Below, in pieces: positions 1-8,290 of a DNA stretch of 16,503 bases. The notes beneath the pieces are model-generated. The model had not been told where the DNA came from. It worked only from the letters and a program-made list of their open reading frames with translations, and did not search any database. This DNA is from an uncultured bacterium (lineage in GTDB: Bacteria > UBA4055). A program made the translations under genes and the position numbers. Position 1 is the stretch's first letter. Each line of letters starts with the position of its first letter. The stretch covers positions 1 to 16,503 of the forward strand of contig CALMWI010000088.1 in assembly GCA_937873545.1 (NCBI GenBank), in the 5' to 3' direction.

Positions 1-464
1 TCGATCTGTCTCTTCTGGACGGCCTGTTAAATAAATACGCCGGTAAAAAAGGAAGCATGATCCCTCTTCTGCAGGGAACCCAGGAACTGTACCGCTACAT
101 TCCTAAGGGAGCCATTAAAAGGATATCAGAAGCATCAGGCTTGAGCGAAAGCGATATTTTCGGGGTTGTCACATTCTACTCTCAGTTCAGGCTGAATCCT
201 GTTGGTAAACATATAATAAAAGTCTGCCATGGAACTGCCTGTCACGTACAGAATGCGAACGGAATTACAACAGCTTTAATGAACGAGCTTCAGATCGAGG
301 ATGGAAAAACGACGGCTGACAGGCTGTTCACTCTTGAATCTGTAGCATGTTTAGGATGCTGTTCCCTGGCTCCGGTTATGATGATCGGAGAAGAGACTTA
401 CGGAAAACTTACAGGTGAAAAAGCCGTGAAGATCATAAGAGATATAAGAAATAACGAAAAATGA
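1..464 (+). CDS. NuoE/HydC-type [2Fe-2S] subunit, 5' end cut by window edge
   Basis: Small thioredoxin-fold electron-transfer subunit of the complex I 24-kDa family (NuoE, HydC, HndA). It normally carries one [2Fe-2S] cluster beside the NADH/FMN subunit in a cytoplasmic complex. The frame is open from base 3 to the stop at 462-464, giving 153 visible residues. The ATG at 57 is internal, because the family's N-terminal helical bundle (the LLQ..QELY.Y.P segment) spans it. Only a few N-terminal residues should be missing, since family members are about 155-165 residues. Cluster cysteines are visible as C-x4-C (CHGTAC, visible residues 75 and 80) and C-x3-C (CLGCC, 116 and 120). The next gene's longest possible start overlaps this stop codon, so the genes are likely translationally coupled. 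Family assignment is firm. The choice of HydC-like rather than complex I NuoE rests on the neighbours. Confidence 0.93.
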   Translation, partial: DLSLLDGLLNKYAGKKGSMIPLLQGTQELYRYIPKGAIKRISEASGLSESDIFGVVTFYSQFRLNPVGKHIIKVCHGTACHVQNANGITTALMNELQIEDGKTTADRLFTLESVACLGCCSLAPVMMIGEETYGKLTGEKAVKIIRDIRNNEK

Positions 465-473
465 AAGAAGGGA
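465..473 (+). promoter_or_regulatory. Shine-Dalgarno deciding the start at 482
   Basis: A purine run AAGAAGGGA ends 8 bases before the ATG at 482. The alternative in-frame ATG at 461 overlaps the preceding stop codon and would place this purine run inside the coding sequence. The protein beginning at 482 also opens directly with the conserved thioredoxin-like domain, so 482 is preferred. Confidence 0.6.
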
Positions 474-481
474 CGGATATA

Positions 482-2257
482 ATGGATAAAATAAAGGTTG
501 TAGTCGGTCTCGGAAGCTGCGGGGTAGCTGCAGGGGCGAACAAGGTTTATCACAGACTTCTTGAGATAGAAAGTGAAAACAAGGATCTTTTCGAGCTTGG
601 TAAAACGAGCTGTATAGGCATGTGCTACAGAGAACCCCTTGTTGAGATCACAGATACTAAAGGAACATATTTATATGGCGATGTTGACATTAAAAGGATA
701 GATGAGATATTTGAAAAGCATATTAAAGGAAGCGCGCCGGTAGAAAATTATATCGTTCATTCTAACGTTGTAAAGGGAGACGAGCAGGACTTTGTTGATA
801 ATCAGATAAAAATAGTTCTGAGAAATTGCGGGATGATGGATCCTGAATCGATAGAAGAATACGAAGCGAGGAACGGATATAAAAGCATTAAAAAAATTCT
901 TCAGGAAGGGATATCGGAGGATGATGTAATAAAAACCGTACTGGACTCAGGCCTGAGAGGAAGAGGCGGCGGCGGATTCCCTACCGGAATGAAGTGGAAA
1001 TTCGCCAGAGGCTATAAAAGCGATGAAAAATATGTGATATGCAACGCTGACGAGGGTGATCCGGGAGCCTTTATGGACAGGTCTGTTCTCGAGGGCGATC
1101 CGCACTCTGTAATAGAAGGAATGATCATAGCCGCTTATGCAATAAACGCGACGGGCGGAGTGATATACTGCCGCGCCGAGTATCCGCTGGCGGTAAAAAG
1201 GCTGAATCTTGCTTTACAGCAGGCCAGAGATAAAGGATACCTCGGAAAAAACGTACTTGGAAAACAGGGATTCAATTTTGATCTATATGTTAAAGAAGGC
1301 GCAGGAGCATTCGTTTGCGGCGAGGAGACCGCACTTATAGCTTCTGTGGAAGGTAAAAGAGGAATGCCTAAAAAAAGACCTCCGTTCCCGGCGGAAGCGG
1401 GTCTCTGGGCTAAACCGACAAATATAAATAATGTGGAAACATACGCCAATATTCCATGGATAATATTTCACGGCGCGGCGGAGTACGCCAAATACGGTAC
1501 CGAAAAATCTAAGGGTACAAAAGTATTTGCTTTAGCCGGCAAGATCAGAAATTCAGGACTTGTTGAAGTACCAATGGGTATCACGCTTAACGATGTGATA
1601 TTCAAACTTGGCGGCGGTATCAAGGAAGGCAAAAAATTCAAGGCTGTCCAGATGGGCGGACCGTCAGGCGGATGTATTCCCGCGGAACTCGGCGGAACTA
1701 TCATCGACTATGATTCTGTCAATGCGACCGGAGCCATCATGGGATCGGGCGGTATGGTTGTTATGGATGAGACCACCTGCATGGTCGATGTGGCTAAATT
1801 CTTTCTGAATTTCACACAGAAAGAAAGCTGCGGAAAATGTACTTTCTGCAGAATAGGAACGAAAAGAATGCTGGAAATTCTAAACAGGATCTCCGAGGGG
1901 ATAGGAGAAGAGGAAGATATTGAAAAGCTTCAGGAACTTGCCGCGCAGATCAAAGACTCATCGCTATGCGGGCTTGGTCAGACGGCGCCGAATCCCGTAC
2001 TTACCACGCTCAAATACTTCAGACACGAGTACGAAGCTCATATCAGGGAGAAAAGATGTCCGGCAAAAGCCTGTAAAGAGCTTATCATTTATGAGATAAA
2101 CGATAAATGTATCGGCTGCGGAGCATGCGCAAGAGTATGTCCGACCAAAGCGATCACTGGCGAAAAGAAGCAGAAACACATAATCGATCAGGCTAAGTGT
2201 ATTAAGTGCGGAGCATGTTTCGATACATGTAAATTTAGTTCAATAGATAAAAATTAA
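482..2257 (+). CDS. NuoF/HydB-type NADH:FMN oxidoreductase subunit with extra Fe-S domains
   Basis: Flavoprotein subunit that exchanges electrons between NAD(H) and iron-sulfur clusters via FMN. From the start at 482 it has 591 residues, close to HydB of bifurcating [FeFe]-hydrogenases and much longer than complex I NuoF (about 440). Domains in order: thioredoxin-like N-terminus with C13, C44 and C48 (residues 1-85); FMN/NADH core with GLRGRGGGGFPTG (158-169) and GAGAFVCGEETAL (273-285); [4Fe-4S] motif C450-x2-C453-x2-C456 with C496; a CPAKAC segment (526-531) where HydB proteins have a likely zinc site; and two C-terminal [4Fe-4S] ferredoxin motifs (C543/546/549/553 and C573/576/579/583). 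Oddity: the first cysteine expected in the N-terminal [2Fe-2S] motif is replaced by valine. It sits between the NuoE-like and NuoG-like genes. Family assignment is very secure; bifurcation is inferred from the architecture. Confidence 0.95.
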   Translation: MDKIKVVVGLGSCGVAAGANKVYHRLLEIESENKDLFELGKTSCIGMCYREPLVEITDTKGTYLYGDVDIKRIDEIFEKHIKGSAPVENYIVHSNVVKGDEQDFVDNQIKIVLRNCGMMDPESIEEYEARNGYKSIKKILQEGISEDDVIKTVLDSGLRGRGGGGFPTGMKWKFARGYKSDEKYVICNADEGDPGAFMDRSVLEGDPHSVIEGMIIAAYAINATGGVIYCRAEYPLAVKRLNLALQQARDKGYLGKNVLGKQGFNFDLYVKEGAGAFVCGEETALIASVEGKRGMPKKRPPFPAEAGLWAKPTNINNVETYANIPWIIFHGAAEYAKYGTEKSKGTKVFALAGKIRNSGLVEVPMGITLNDVIFKLGGGIKEGKKFKAVQMGGPSGGCIPAELGGTIIDYDSVNATGAIMGSGGMVVMDETTCMVDVAKFFLNFTQKESCGKCTFCRIGTKRMLEILNRISEGIGEEEDIEKLQELAAQIKDSSLCGLGQTAPNPVLTTLKYFRHEYEAHIREKRCPAKACKELIIYEINDKCIGCGACARVCPTKAITGEKKQKHIIDQAKCIKCGACFDTCKFSSIDKN

Positions 2258-2273
2258 CCCGGGGAATTCTATA

Positions 2274-5200
2274 ATGGAAGGATTTAAAGTATATATCAAC
2301 GGCACCGAATTTGAAGGCAGATCAGGAGAAACCGTTCTTGAACTTTGTAGAAGAAACGGGATCGAAATACCGACATTATGTCACGATGACAGACTTAAAC
2401 CTTATTCTTCATGTTTTTTGTGTGTAGTGGAAATTGAAGGTTTGAGGACGCTTCAGCCATCATGTTCAACCAGGATCAGTAAAGACATGAAGATAACGAC
2501 AGACAGTGAAAGAATAAAAAAGTCGAGAAAAACAGCACTTGAGCTTTTACTCGGCAATCATTACGCTGACTGCGCCGCGCCATGCAAGCTGAGATGCCCT
2601 GCGGGTGTTGATGTGCAGGGTTACATAGCTCTGATAGAAAAAGGATTATATTCAGAAGCTGTCGGATTAATAAAAGAAAAGAATCCTCTGCCGGCCATCT
2701 GCGGAAGAGTATGCGTGAGACCCTGCGAGGTTGCATGCCGCAGGAATCTGGTCGATGAGAATGGAGTTGGTATAGATTATTTAAAAAGATATGCGACCGA
2801 CAAAGATCTCGAGTCGGGAAATAAATTCATGCCGTTTACAAAACCGGGAACAGGAAAGAAAGTATGCGTGATCGGTGCCGGACCGGCCGGACTGACTTCT
2901 GCGTATTACCTTTCGCTTGAAGGACATCATGTGGACATTATCGAGGCGAATCCTCACGGCGGAGGAATGCTAAGATACGGAATACCCGAATACAGGCTGC
3001 CCAACGATCTTCTACAGAAGGAGATAGATTCGATAACCGAATTAGGCGTAAAAATATTTTACGGAAAAAAATTCGGTAAAGACTTAAATTACGATCATGT
3101 AAAAAAGAATTACGATGCGATGATCACGACCGTAGGCTGCCAGAAAGGAGCCGCAATGCGCGTTGAGGATGAGGATGCCGAAGGTGTACTTTCTGGAATA
3201 GATTATCTGAGAACAATGGAGCTGACGGGCAAAAAATTCGATTTTAAAGGGAAAAAAGTAGCTACTATTGGCGGCGGTAACACTGCGATGGACTGCTGCA
3301 GAAGCGCGCTCAGATGCGGGGCGTCGGAATCTTATATAATCTACAGACGAACCGAAAATGAGATGCCTGCCAATCCGATAGAGATACACGAATCAAAACT
3401 TGAAGGCGTTCAGTATATGTTCCTCACAGCTCCTTTAAAAGTCAACAAGGATGCGAACGGAAGGCTGAAATCGTTAAGATGCATCAAAATGGAACTCGGC
3501 GAGCCTGATAAAAGCGGAAGAAGAAGCCCAGTTCCGATCAAGGATTCTGAATTCGATATCGAACTTGATTATATACTTGGAGCGATAGGTCAGAAGACCG
3601 ATGTTGATTTTTTAGAGAACATCAACCCGAACGCTGAAGGGGAATTCAAACTGAACAAGTACGGGGATATAGACGCAGATCCGAAAACACTTCAGACTGG
3701 CGCAAAAAATATATTTGCCGCCGGCGACGCAGTGACGGGAGCAGCGACTCTGATCGAGGCTATTGCGCAGGGAAGACTTGCGGCGAAAAGCTGTCATCAG
3801 TACCTGACCGGACAGGCGGTGGTCGGAGAGTGCGGTGAATTCGTAAGTAAAAGAGATAATTTCGAAGAGCAGGATAAAAAAGATTATATAAATGAATATT
3901 ATACTCAGCTCAGGGAAGAAATGCCGGTGCTTCCTCCTGAAATGAGGAAGAATTTCAACGAAGTAGAACTTGGATATTCATGTGATCAGGCACACAACGA
4001 GACCGCGAGATGTTTAGAATGCGGCTGCGAGGCATTTTTTACCTGCGATCTAAAAAAATATTCGACTCAATACGGGATAGACCAGAAGAGGTATGGCGGA
4101 TCATATAATAAATACAGAATCGATTATTCACATCCTTTCATTGAAATTGACAATAATAAGTGTATCCTGTGCTCAAGGTGCGTCAGGGTCTGTAAGGATA
4201 TCGTAGGCGCAAATGCGCTCGGTCTTGTCAACAGGGGTTTTGATACTTTTGTAGCTCCCGCTTTAGCGTCATCGCTAAAAGATACGACCTGTGAGTCATG
4301 CGGCATGTGTATCGATACCTGCCCGACCGGTGCGATAAACGAGAACAAACCATTCAAGCCGGGGCCGTTCATTACAGAGAAGATCGAAACGGTATGTAAT
4401 TACTGCTCTCTCGGATGCGGAATTACGCTTCATCATAAAGGCGGCTATTTCATCAAAGCCGAAGGCAGAAAAACTCCGGCAAATCCTGACGGAAATATCT
4501 GCAAATATGCGAAATTCGGATATAAATACCTGAACGACAGCTCAAGAATCACAAAACCGATGATCAAAAAGAACGGCGAATGGAAGGAAGCATCCTACGG
4601 CGAGGCTTATGATCTTATCGTTCACAAGATCAAAGCGGCGAAGCCGGAAGAAAACTCGTTCATGGCCGGCGGAAGGCTTACAAACGAAGAGTTGTTTTTA
4701 GTTTCAAGGTTTGCGAGACAGGCGGTAAAAACCAATAATCTTTCATCGTTTTTATATCACGGAAGGGAATGCGCGATGAAATACAACTGGTTCGCGAATG
4801 TTCCTTTTGAGGATCTTGATAAGGCCGGCGCGATCTATTTTGTCGGCTGCGAAATAAACAAAGACAACGCTGTACTCGGTTTCAGGATAAATTCGTTAAA
4901 ACAGGAAAAGAATATCAAGCTTGTGAATATTCATAAAGCTGACGATTCAACGATGAACCATAAATGCGACTGCAGCGCTAAGGTCGAATCATATTATAAC
5001 CTGATCAAAGCGATGAATTATATTGTCGTAAAAGATGATCTGGGTAACAGGATGTTCATCGACGGCAATACGGAAGGTTTTGAATCATATAAAAATGATC
5101 TGCTTAAAGCTGATCTGTCTGAACTTGTAAAAAGATCCGGTGTCACAGAAGAAAAAGTGCGGAAGATACTCGGTCACTATATCGAAGAGCAGAATGCGGT

Positions 5201-5921
5201 GATCATTTTCAACGAAAAGAATATTTCATCACAAACAATAAAAGAGATATTTAATCTCGCATTATTGACCGGTAAACTCGGAAAGACAGCAAGCGGAGTG
5301 ATCGCGCTTAAGGAAAAGAACAATGCTCAGGGTATATTCGATATGGGCATTACATGCTGTCTTGAAGAAGGTGTTCAAACGAATATGAAACAGGCGTGGG
5401 GTTTTGAAAAATCTGAATGCAAAAAATCGCACGGCGATATTAAGAACCTTTTTATATTCGGAGAAGATCCGGTAGGATGCTCCGAAAAAGCTAAGGATGT
5501 TTCCGACATGCTTAAAGGAATATCATTCAAAGTGGTTTCTGATTACTTCATGACCGAAACAGCAAAGCTGGCTGATGTGATACTTCCCGCTTCATTCCCG
5601 ATCGAGACAGGCGGATCATTCTCTAACACACAGAAAAAGATCGCGGTTTTCGAACCTGCTGTAATACCAAAATCAGAACTGTTCAAAGATCAGCTTATAG
5701 CTATGATGAATAAGCTCGGAGTTTCAGTTTCGTATAAATCGAACGCTGAAATTCTTGCTGATGCAATAAAGATCATGGGCGACGGAATCTGCTGCTGTGA
5801 CGACTGCAGATATGAATTCGAGATCACTGCAGAGAAATGCGACAGAGGAGATATCAGGCACGGCGGCGATGTTCTTGTTAAGATGGCCGACGATGAATTT
5901 GCGGAGAAGCTGAAAAAATAA
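2274..5921 (+). CDS. Chimeric NuoG-GltD-formate dehydrogenase-like subunit
   Basis: A 1215-residue multidomain redox protein. The order is: [2Fe-2S] ferredoxin as in NuoG/HydA (C36, C47, C50, C64); GltD-type N-terminal Fe-S region (C100, C104, C108, then C143, C147, C151, C155); GltD flavoprotein with FAD motif GAGPAG (201-206), NAD(P) motif GGGNTA (333-338) and FAD-closing AAGDA (482-486); cysteine cluster C580/583/585/591; two [4Fe-4S] motifs (C630/633/636/640 and C673/676/679/683); and a formate-dehydrogenase-like MopB domain with its own cluster (C708, C711, C715, C743). C833 in HGREC aligns with the FDH Cys/Sec metal ligand, but Ala follows instead of His. The NNAQG.FDMG (1016-1024) and ADVILPASF (1100-1108) blocks are kept. 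The C-terminal MGD-binding domain is absent; a cysteine-rich tail ends the protein. Start: GGGGA at 2261-2265, 8 bases before ATG. Probably the catalytic or acceptor subunit of a NADH-linked, possibly bifurcating complex. Substrate unknown. Confidence 0.9.
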   Translation: MEGFKVYINGTEFEGRSGETVLELCRRNGIEIPTLCHDDRLKPYSSCFLCVVEIEGLRTLQPSCSTRISKDMKITTDSERIKKSRKTALELLLGNHYADCAAPCKLRCPAGVDVQGYIALIEKGLYSEAVGLIKEKNPLPAICGRVCVRPCEVACRRNLVDENGVGIDYLKRYATDKDLESGNKFMPFTKPGTGKKVCVIGAGPAGLTSAYYLSLEGHHVDIIEANPHGGGMLRYGIPEYRLPNDLLQKEIDSITELGVKIFYGKKFGKDLNYDHVKKNYDAMITTVGCQKGAAMRVEDEDAEGVLSGIDYLRTMELTGKKFDFKGKKVATIGGGNTAMDCCRSALRCGASESYIIYRRTENEMPANPIEIHESKLEGVQYMFLTAPLKVNKDANGRLKSLRCIKMELGEPDKSGRRSPVPIKDSEFDIELDYILGAIGQKTDVDFLENINPNAEGEFKLNKYGDIDADPKTLQTGAKNIFAAGDAVTGAATLIEAIAQGRLAAKSCHQYLTGQAVVGECGEFVSKRDNFEEQDKKDYINEYYTQLREEMPVLPPEMRKNFNEVELGYSCDQAHNETARCLECGCEAFFTCDLKKYSTQYGIDQKRYGGSYNKYRIDYSHPFIEIDNNKCILCSRCVRVCKDIVGANALGLVNRGFDTFVAPALASSLKDTTCESCGMCIDTCPTGAINENKPFKPGPFITEKIETVCNYCSLGCGITLHHKGGYFIKAEGRKTPANPDGNICKYAKFGYKYLNDSSRITKPMIKKNGEWKEASYGEAYDLIVHKIKAAKPEENSFMAGGRLTNEELFLVSRFARQAVKTNNLSSFLYHGRECAMKYNWFANVPFEDLDKAGAIYFVGCEINKDNAVLGFRINSLKQEKNIKLVNIHKADDSTMNHKCDCSAKVESYYNLIKAMNYIVVKDDLGNRMFIDGNTEGFESYKNDLLKADLSELVKRSGVTEEKVRKILGHYIEEQNAVIIFNEKNISSQTIKEIFNLALLTGKLGKTASGVIALKEKNNAQGIFDMGITCCLEEGVQTNMKQAWGFEKSECKKSHGDIKNLFIFGEDPVGCSEKAKDVSDMLKGISFKVVSDYFMTETAKLADVILPASFPIETGGSFSNTQKKIAVFEPAVIPKSELFKDQLIAMMNKLGVSVSYKSNAEILADAIKIMGDGICCCDDCRYEFEITAEKCDRGDIRHGGDVLVKMADDEFAEKLKK

Positions 5922-5941
5922 ATATAAACTGTTTTAAGAGA

Positions 5942-5978
5942 AGGTCATACTTAAGTTTACGAAGTATGGCCTTTTTTT
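5942..5978 (+). terminator. Intrinsic terminator of the redox operon
   Basis: AGGTCATACTT (5942-5952) pairs with AAGTATGGCCT (5962-5972), an 11-bp stem with one G-U pair and a 9-base loop. It is followed by seven T (5972-5978). It lies 20 bases after the stop of the 1215-residue gene. The T-tract runs into the stop codon of the convergent lipoprotein gene. The opposite strand lacks a good T-run, so it mainly serves the + strand. Confidence 0.88.
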
Positions 5979-8262
5979 ATTCTTTAACCGTGATCACTCT
6001 GTTTATTTCAGGAACTTTAACTGTTCTTTTTTCGCCTGAAGGAAAAGTGATCTCCAAGTTAAAATTATTGAATTCTTTACCGATTCCGAAATGCTGAACG
6101 AGCGAATGCTGGTTAGTAGTTCCCTTCCCGCCCTGTATTTCTCTTATCAGACTGATATTGTTATTAAAAAGTCTTAACCTTGTTCCTATCGCATCGCAAT
6201 GGTCTTTGCCTGTTACTTTGACTTCCAGCCAGTTGCCGACCTTCGGCGTGTCGTTCCTGAACAGCTGGATCTTTCCTCCAGCCGCAATCATATCAAGGTC
6301 GCCGTCATTGTCAATATCGGCATAAGCCACTCCCCAGCCGTTAAAATGTCTTGTGCCTGAAAGATAAGTTACATCCCGAAAAGTTTTATTACCGTTATTC
6401 ATATACAGGAATGATCTTCTGCCTTCATAAACATCGTTGATATAAAGATCAAGAAAACCGTCATTGTCAAGGTCGCCGAAAGCCGGTTCCGAATGAGTTT
6501 CCTCATATCTGATACCCGCGGATCTGCGTATGTCTGTAAATTTAAAGTCAGGCGCACCGGAATTCTCATACAGCATTGTCATATTGGAAAAATCAATATA
6601 CCTAGGATGTGCAAGGTTCGCGGTCACCAGGTCAAGATCTCCGTCGTTGTCGATATCGCCCCATTCCGACCCGATGGTATGGCCCCACCATCCGTCTGTC
6701 TCAATTCCAGCTATATTTTTTTCTCGGGCAATATTTTTAAAGAATCCGGCACCGTCATTTTTAAAAAGGAAGTTTTCTGTCAGCCTGTAGTTTGAAACAT
6801 AAATGTCTATATCACCGTCATTATCATAATCACCCATGTTCACTCCGCGTCCGGCTCTGTTCTTTCCGTCTTCGGGCAGAATTCCGCTTGATTCCGTTAC
6901 ATCAGAGAATTTTCCGTTCCCTTTTCCGAAAAACAACTGATCTTTTTCGTTCACATAATTGTTTTCATAGTTTGCAAAGTAAACATCAAGAAAACCGTCT
7001 TTGTTCAAGTCTGCTATTCCAACTCCTTCAGTCGAAACACCGTTGTCTTTTATAGTTCCTCCGTCAGAGATTTTCTTGAAAACACCGCCATTGTTGAGCC
7101 TGAGAGTTTCCGGGTCTTTTGTGATCATATCTAAATCCCCGTCATTATCAAAATCCCCCCACAGCCCGCCGTTAGCGCTGTTGGTATCCGGGAAAGCGAG
7201 AACCGATATGTCATAGAACCCCTTGCCGCTCATGTTTTTATACAGCTTTCTGCCGTCAAGAAGCATATCCTGATAACCGTCTCTGTCATAATCTCCCCAG
7301 GCTAATCGCCCGGCAGATACATCTTTAAGTCCGAACTCATCAGTTACATCATTAAATATCACCTCTTCGAATCCTGTTCTTTTTCTGATGTCTGAAAGTA
7401 CATCTTTTTTATTTTTTGAACCTATATTTTTTAAATAAAGGGAATCGCACAGCTGCCACACATTTCTGGAATCTCCCGCGATCATTCCTTTTGATATATA
7501 TGTCAGCGATTTATCCCTGTTGCCGAGTTTATCATAAGCTTTGCCCAACAAATAATAAGGCTTGCACAGAGTAGTCTCATCGTCAACGCCAAGCATATTT
7601 TCATCTATTATGCTATAAAGAATATCGACAGCTTTTGTGTATTCTTTTTTGTCGATCAGAATTTCCGCGAGGTAACAGCCCGAGGTGATCTTTGAGCTTC
7701 TTTTCTCAAGCTCCCATTCCATATCCGGAAAATGATCAGCCTTAGGATAATTTCCGCTGTGTTCATAACCCTTTAACGCGCTTTCGAATGCTTTTAAGGT
7801 ATCTCTGCAGTCTATATAGTGGTATCTTGCTGAGGTCGTGTGCGGAAGATAGTCCTGCGGGAAAGCTGCAACAAATTCATCTAAAGTACTATCGATCTCA
7901 TTTATTTTCTTCAGAGCTGATAGGGAACTCAAAAGGTACTGATACATAGTCCGGCGCCAGTTCGACCGAGGGTATTTTTTTAAAAGGTCTTTAATAATCA
8001 TTACTTTTATACTGTCGTTTTCCCAGACAGGGTAAAGCCGGTCATAGAATTCTGAAGAAGCGATATCGAATGTTTCTTTTGAAGAGGGATACTTAGTAAT
8101 GATCTCATTTTTTGTAATCTCTGCGTTCACTGAATCTTTTTCCGAGACGAACTTTAGATACTTTTCATATATCAGTGAGCTGCCGGTATCTTCTACTATT
8201 AATTTTGATGAGCACGACGATAAAACAGTCACGATGATCACGGAAAAAAGAAAATTTTTCAT
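5977..8262 (-). CDS. FG-GAP (VCBS) repeat lipoprotein with C-terminal ASPIC/UnbV domain
   Basis: Predicted exported lipoprotein of 761 residues. The start at 8262 is chosen over an upstream in-frame ATG at 8310 because it has a strong Shine-Dalgarno (GGGGAG, 8 bases away) and begins a proper lipoprotein signal: MKNFLFSVIIVTVLSSC, with lipobox LSSC and C17 as the lipidated residue. Serine at +2 suggests the outer membrane. Residues 25-310 look helical and TPR-like. From residue 324 there are seven calcium-loop motifs of the form DxDxDGxxD, starting at 324, 370, 418, 478, 536, 597 and 649, consistent with a seven-bladed beta-propeller. The end (about 678-760) matches the ASPIC/UnbV domain (NWLEVKVTG..., IREIQGGKGTTNQ). 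Such CRTAC1-like proteins are surface or secreted, with binding roles mostly unproven. It has no obvious own promoter, and lies after the ubiA terminator hairpin. Confidence 0.9.
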   Translation of the reverse strand: MKNFLFSVIIVTVLSSCSSKLIVEDTGSSLIYEKYLKFVSEKDSVNAEITKNEIITKYPSSKETFDIASSEFYDRLYPVWENDSIKVMIIKDLLKKYPRSNWRRTMYQYLLSSLSALKKINEIDSTLDEFVAAFPQDYLPHTTSARYHYIDCRDTLKAFESALKGYEHSGNYPKADHFPDMEWELEKRSSKITSGCYLAEILIDKKEYTKAVDILYSIIDENMLGVDDETTLCKPYYLLGKAYDKLGNRDKSLTYISKGMIAGDSRNVWQLCDSLYLKNIGSKNKKDVLSDIRKRTGFEEVIFNDVTDEFGLKDVSAGRLAWGDYDRDGYQDMLLDGRKLYKNMSGKGFYDISVLAFPDTNSANGGLWGDFDNDGDLDMITKDPETLRLNNGGVFKKISDGGTIKDNGVSTEGVGIADLNKDGFLDVYFANYENNYVNEKDQLFFGKGNGKFSDVTESSGILPEDGKNRAGRGVNMGDYDNDGDIDIYVSNYRLTENFLFKNDGAGFFKNIAREKNIAGIETDGWWGHTIGSEWGDIDNDGDLDLVTANLAHPRYIDFSNMTMLYENSGAPDFKFTDIRRSAGIRYEETHSEPAFGDLDNDGFLDLYINDVYEGRRSFLYMNNGNKTFRDVTYLSGTRHFNGWGVAYADIDNDGDLDMIAAGGKIQLFRNDTPKVGNWLEVKVTGKDHCDAIGTRLRLFNNNISLIREIQGGKGTTNQHSLVQHFGIGKEFNNFNLEITFPSGEKRTVKVPEINRVITVKE

Positions 8263-8265
8263 AAG

Positions 8266-8283
8266 AACTTCTCCCCAGAAGTT
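8266..8283 (-). promoter_or_regulatory. Hairpin holding the Shine-Dalgarno of the FG-GAP lipoprotein gene
   Basis: On the - strand, AACTTCT and AGAAGTT form a perfect 7-bp inverted repeat around the loop GGGG, three bases before the ATG at 8262. The Shine-Dalgarno GGGGAG therefore lies in the loop and the top of the stem. The structure could regulate ribosome access. The inverted repeat is seen directly; the regulatory role is inferred. Confidence 0.5.
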
Positions 8284-8290
8284 GAAGAGA

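Noticed and set aside
57..464. ATG at 57 as the true start of the NuoE-like gene
   Set aside because: The frame stays open to base 3 with family-like sequence upstream, and the conserved N-terminal helical region spans the ATG. The gene is cut by the window edge.
461..481. ATG at 461 as the start of the HydB-like gene
   Set aside because: The seven extra residues are not part of the domain, and the good Shine-Dalgarno lies inside them, pointing to 482.
1135..1449. Long open frames opposite the HydB-like gene and other antisense frames
   Set aside because: They lie wholly inside well-recognised genes, show no family motifs and are shadows of the coding strand.
1..2257. Respiratory complex I fragment (nuoEFG)
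   Set aside because: The F-like subunit has HydB-type N- and C-terminal extensions, the third gene is a GltD/FDH chimera, and no membrane-subunit nuo gene follows before the operon terminator.
2274..5921. In-frame UGA selenocysteine in the formate-dehydrogenase-like domain
   Set aside because: The frame has no internal stop. The position aligned with Cys/Sec is an ordinary cysteine (C833).
6270..7300. Short similar DNA blocks resembling a repeat array or CRISPR
   Set aside because: They are the reverse strand of the seven calcium-loop motifs of the FG-GAP protein, unevenly spaced and coding.
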